A stretch of 64,000 bases of DNA from JBFXCS01 sp050181915 (GTDB lineage: Bacteria > Actinomycetota > Thermoleophilia > Miltoncostaeales > Miltoncostaeaceae), in contig JBFXCS010000001.1 in assembly GCA_050181915.1 (NCBI GenBank), forward strand, positions 868,001 to 932,000. The letters run 5' to 3'. The notes beneath the pieces are model-generated. The model was given only the letters and a program-made list of their open reading frames with translations, did no database searches and had not been told where the DNA came from. Below, piece by piece: positions 62,274-64,000 of the stretch. How positions within the stretch are numbered: position 1 is the stretch's first letter; every line of letters begins with the position of its first letter. The translations under genes and the position numbers were made by a program.

Positions 62274-62805
62274 GGGGCGACTCCATGGTCTGCCTGAGGG
62301 TGGCGAGGGCGCGCCCCAGGCGGGAGTTGACGGTGCCCTCGGCGACGTCGAGCAGGTCGGCGATCTCGGGCGGCGTGTAGTCGAGGCCGTAGCGCAGCAC
62401 GACCACCGCCCGGTGGTCCGGCTTCAGGCCCGCGATGGCGTCGAGGAAGGCCGCGTCGAGGGGATCGACCGGCTCCGGCGCCGCCACGGCGTGGGCGGCG
62501 TCCTCGGCCACCTGGGGGCGGCGCCGCCGGCGGCGCACCTCGTTGAGCGCCCGGTTCACGGTGATGCGGTGCAGCCAGGCCGCGAACGTGCCGCGCTCCG
62601 GGTCGAACCGGTCGAGCCCCTGGAGGGCGGCGACGAAGGCGTCCTGCACCACGTCCTCGGCGCTCGCGTCGTCGCCGGTGATGCCGCGGGCGGCCCGCCA
62701 GGCGGAGCGCCAATGGCGGGCGACCAGCGCATCGGCGGCCTCGCCGGAGCCGGCCCGGGCCTCGTCGAGGAGGGGGCGATCGACGTCGTGGATCGTGGTC
62801 CTCAC
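62263..62805 (-). CDS. ECF sigma-70 factor, copy 2
   Basis: This encodes 180 residues from GTG 62805, the same length as copy 1. Regions 2 and 4 are nearly identical to it (GTFAAWLHRITVNRALNEVRR; LKPDHRAVVVLRYGLDYTP). The upstream bases match those of copy 1 (GCGGTGTTGAGG...GTGTGAGG against GCGGCGTTGACA...GTGTGAGG), pointing to a shared promoter or regulatory site and to tandem duplication. Confidence 0.93.
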   Translation of the reverse strand: MRTTIHDVDRPLLDEARAGSGEAADALVARHWRSAWRAARGITGDDASAEDVVQDAFVAALQGLDRFDPERGTFAAWLHRITVNRALNEVRRRRRRPQVAEDAAHAVAAPEPVDPLDAAFLDAIAGLKPDHRAVVVLRYGLDYTPPEIADLLDVAEGTVNSRLGRALATLRQTMESPHAG

Positions 62806-62865
62806 ACCCCCTCAACACCGCGGGCGCCCGATCGCGTCCCGACCGGGCGCCCGGCGCGTCCGAGC

Positions 62866-63138
62866 CTATCCCGCCCGCGGCGGCCGCTCGTCGATCACCG
62901 CGACGGCGCGGCGGTACTCCTCCTCCGTCAGCTCGCCCTTCGCGAAGCGCTCGGCGAGCACGGCCCGGGCCGAGCCGCCGCCCCAGGGCGGGCCGCCGCC
63001 GCGCCGCCACCAGAAGCGGCGGCCGATGACGAACACGCTCGCCCAGAACAGAATGAAGACGCCCAGCCACACGAGACCGAACCAGGGGTGCGGCCCCCAG
63101 CCGTCGGCGTGGGCCGCCAGGTTCCCCGCGATGTCCAT
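62866..63138 (-). CDS. Small membrane protein with SHOCT motif
   Basis: This encodes 90 residues with ATG preceded by GGGAGGGGTC. One membrane helix (WFGLVWLGVFILFWASVFVI, about 19-38) is followed by a basic Gly/Trp-rich stretch and a C-terminal SHOCT motif (RAVLAERFAKGELTEEEYRR, about 58-77). SHOCT domains are short oligomerisation/contact helices found in many bacterial membrane proteins. Function unknown. Confidence 0.8.
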   Translation of the reverse strand: MDIAGNLAAHADGWGPHPWFGLVWLGVFILFWASVFVIGRRFWWRRGGGPPWGGGSARAVLAERFAKGELTEEEYRRAVAVIDERPPRAG

Positions 63139-63248
63139 GACCCCTCCCTCTCTCGACGGTACGGGGTCATGGTCCGCCGCCGCGCGCGGCCGCGCGTCGC
63201 ACCGGGAGCGGCATCTCGACTACTCCGCGGGGAGTACCCGCGGGAGGT

Positions 63249-63860
63249 CTAAGAGCCGGTCACCTGCCCCCGGCGCGCCCTGCGCCAGCCGAGCACGGCC
63301 AGCGCCGCCAGCGCCAGGACGATGACGACGCCGATCACGGTGCTCGCCGGGCCGAGGCGCTCCTCCACCGAGCGCCACGACTCGTCGAGGGCCCAGCCCA
63401 GGCCGATGAGGCCCGCGTTCCAGAGGGCGCTGCCGACCGCGGTGAGGAGCGTGAACTTCCACAGCGGGAACCGCGCGAGCCCCGCGGGCAGCGACACGGC
63501 GCTGCGGGCGAGCGGCACGAACCGGCCCACCAGGACCGTCGGCGCCCCCCACCGCTCCATCCACGCCTCCAGGCGCTCCAGGCGCTCCGGCCCCGCCCCC
63601 AGCCGATGGCCGTGGCGCGCCACCAGCGGGCGGCCGCCGCGCTGCGCGATCGCGTACAGCACCAGCGCCCCGGCCAGCGACCCGGCGGTGCTGGAGAGCA
63701 CGGCGAGCGGGAACGACATGCCGCCCTCGGCGATCACGAAACCGGCGAAGGGCAGGATCACCTCGCTCGGAATCGGGGGGAAGACGCACTCGAGGAGCAT
63801 CAGGAGCGCCAGCCCCACGTACCCCATCGCGTCGATGACCTGGGTCACCCAGTCGGTCAC
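63249..63860 (-). CDS. DedA family membrane protein
   Basis: This encodes 203 residues from GTG 63860, probably leaderless (TACCGT -10 at 63869-63874). The DedA/VTT signature is seen: ECVFPPIPSEVILPFAGFV near residues 24-42, with the conserved Glu and the Pro pair, and GRFVPLARSAVSLPAGLARF near 112-131. DedA proteins are lipid scramblases or transporters affecting membrane composition and drug tolerance. Confidence 0.93.
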   Translation of the reverse strand: MTDWVTQVIDAMGYVGLALLMLLECVFPPIPSEVILPFAGFVIAEGGMSFPLAVLSSTAGSLAGALVLYAIAQRGGRPLVARHGHRLGAGPERLERLEAWMERWGAPTVLVGRFVPLARSAVSLPAGLARFPLWKFTLLTAVGSALWNAGLIGLGWALDESWRSVEERLGPASTVIGVVIVLALAALAVLGWRRARRGQVTGS

Positions 63861-63925
63861 GGCCGTTCACGGTAGCAGCGCCGTCGAGGGCGGCCACCGC
63901 CCGGCCGTATAGCCGCCGCGACGAC

Positions 63926-64000
63926 CTACCGGGCGCCTCCGGAGGGGATCGGCGCGGGGCGCACGATCACCACGTCCGCCGGCGCCCGGTCGAGCAGCAG
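63926..64000 (-). CDS. C-terminal end of a gene cut by the window edge
   Basis: The last 24 codons before a TAG at 63926 read LLLDRAPADVVIVRPAPIPS plus four residues. Short strands ending in DVVIVRP are typical of universal stress protein domains or of transporters carrying one, but so short a piece does not fix the family. Confidence 0.35.
   Translation of the reverse strand: MLLDRAPADVVIVRPAPIPSGGAR

Overview
The window is high-G+C DNA (about 70-75 % by eye) with frequent GTG starts, genes overlapping by 1-4 bases (GTGA, ATGA, TAGTG) and many apparently leaderless promoters. An actinobacterial integration host factor gene beside gmk, a PyrR-type leader in front of the pyr operon and a rimP-nusA-ylxR-infB block point to Actinomycetota. 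I suspect the deep-branching Thermoleophilia, but that is inference. It is a chromosome: most of it is core housekeeping DNA with accessory cassettes set into conserved gene orders.

Layout. 1-3797: a small envelope operon (unknown protein, geranylgeranyl-reductase-family flavoprotein, membrane protein cut by the window edge), a fragment of an FAD-linked oxidase, a small unknown gene, a 165-bp element with terminal inverted repeats, and a DUF1361 membrane protein. 3901-8141: pyruvate carboxylase and dapB. 8142-8775: a gene-poor stretch with a duplicated ~193-bp hairpin unit. 8776-14821: AraC / VOC / UvrA-like operon, MFS exporter with a small membrane protein, and an autoregulated HTH / Clp-N pair behind a double palindromic operator. 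14842-19320: rpsO, a lipoprotein, pnp and an M16 peptidase. 19675-22840: an AtzG-like protein, a Tat-exported amidase and an MFS permease on the opposite strand, splitting ribF from rpsO. 22844-31411: the rimP-nusA-ylxR-infB-ylxP-rbfA-nrnA-truB-ribF translation and ribosome-maturation operon, preceded by a possible attenuator. 31550-37301: dtd, a YbjN-like protein, and a MoxR / DUF58 / transglutaminase / TPR operon. 37350-47262: coaBC, gmk, integration host factor, carB, carA, isochorismatase, pyrC, pyrB, pyrR and a leader peptide, led by a PyrR-binding RNA hairpin. 47295-49065: RNase Z and a phosphoesterase, separated by a second ~166-bp structured element. 49168-54592: secreted protein, tRNA-Arg(CCG), heavy-metal P-type ATPase with ArsR regulator, and a secreted beta-propeller protein. 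54841-58508: MarR / EmrB-type exporter and a secreted metzincin-like protease. 58512-62805: two tandem ECF-sigma / membrane-sensor pairs. The window ends with a SHOCT membrane protein, a DedA protein and the last codons of another gene.

Most interesting. The twin ECF-sigma modules have membrane partners whose outer part resembles the SecD periplasmic P1 domain. Two multi-hairpin elements of nearly equal length (165 and 166 bp) and a duplicated hairpin unit lie between genes. NusA carries a Cys3-His tail. Two mRNA leaders (pyr and rimP) look regulatory. All motif, fold and homology statements come from reading the sequence; no database search was run.
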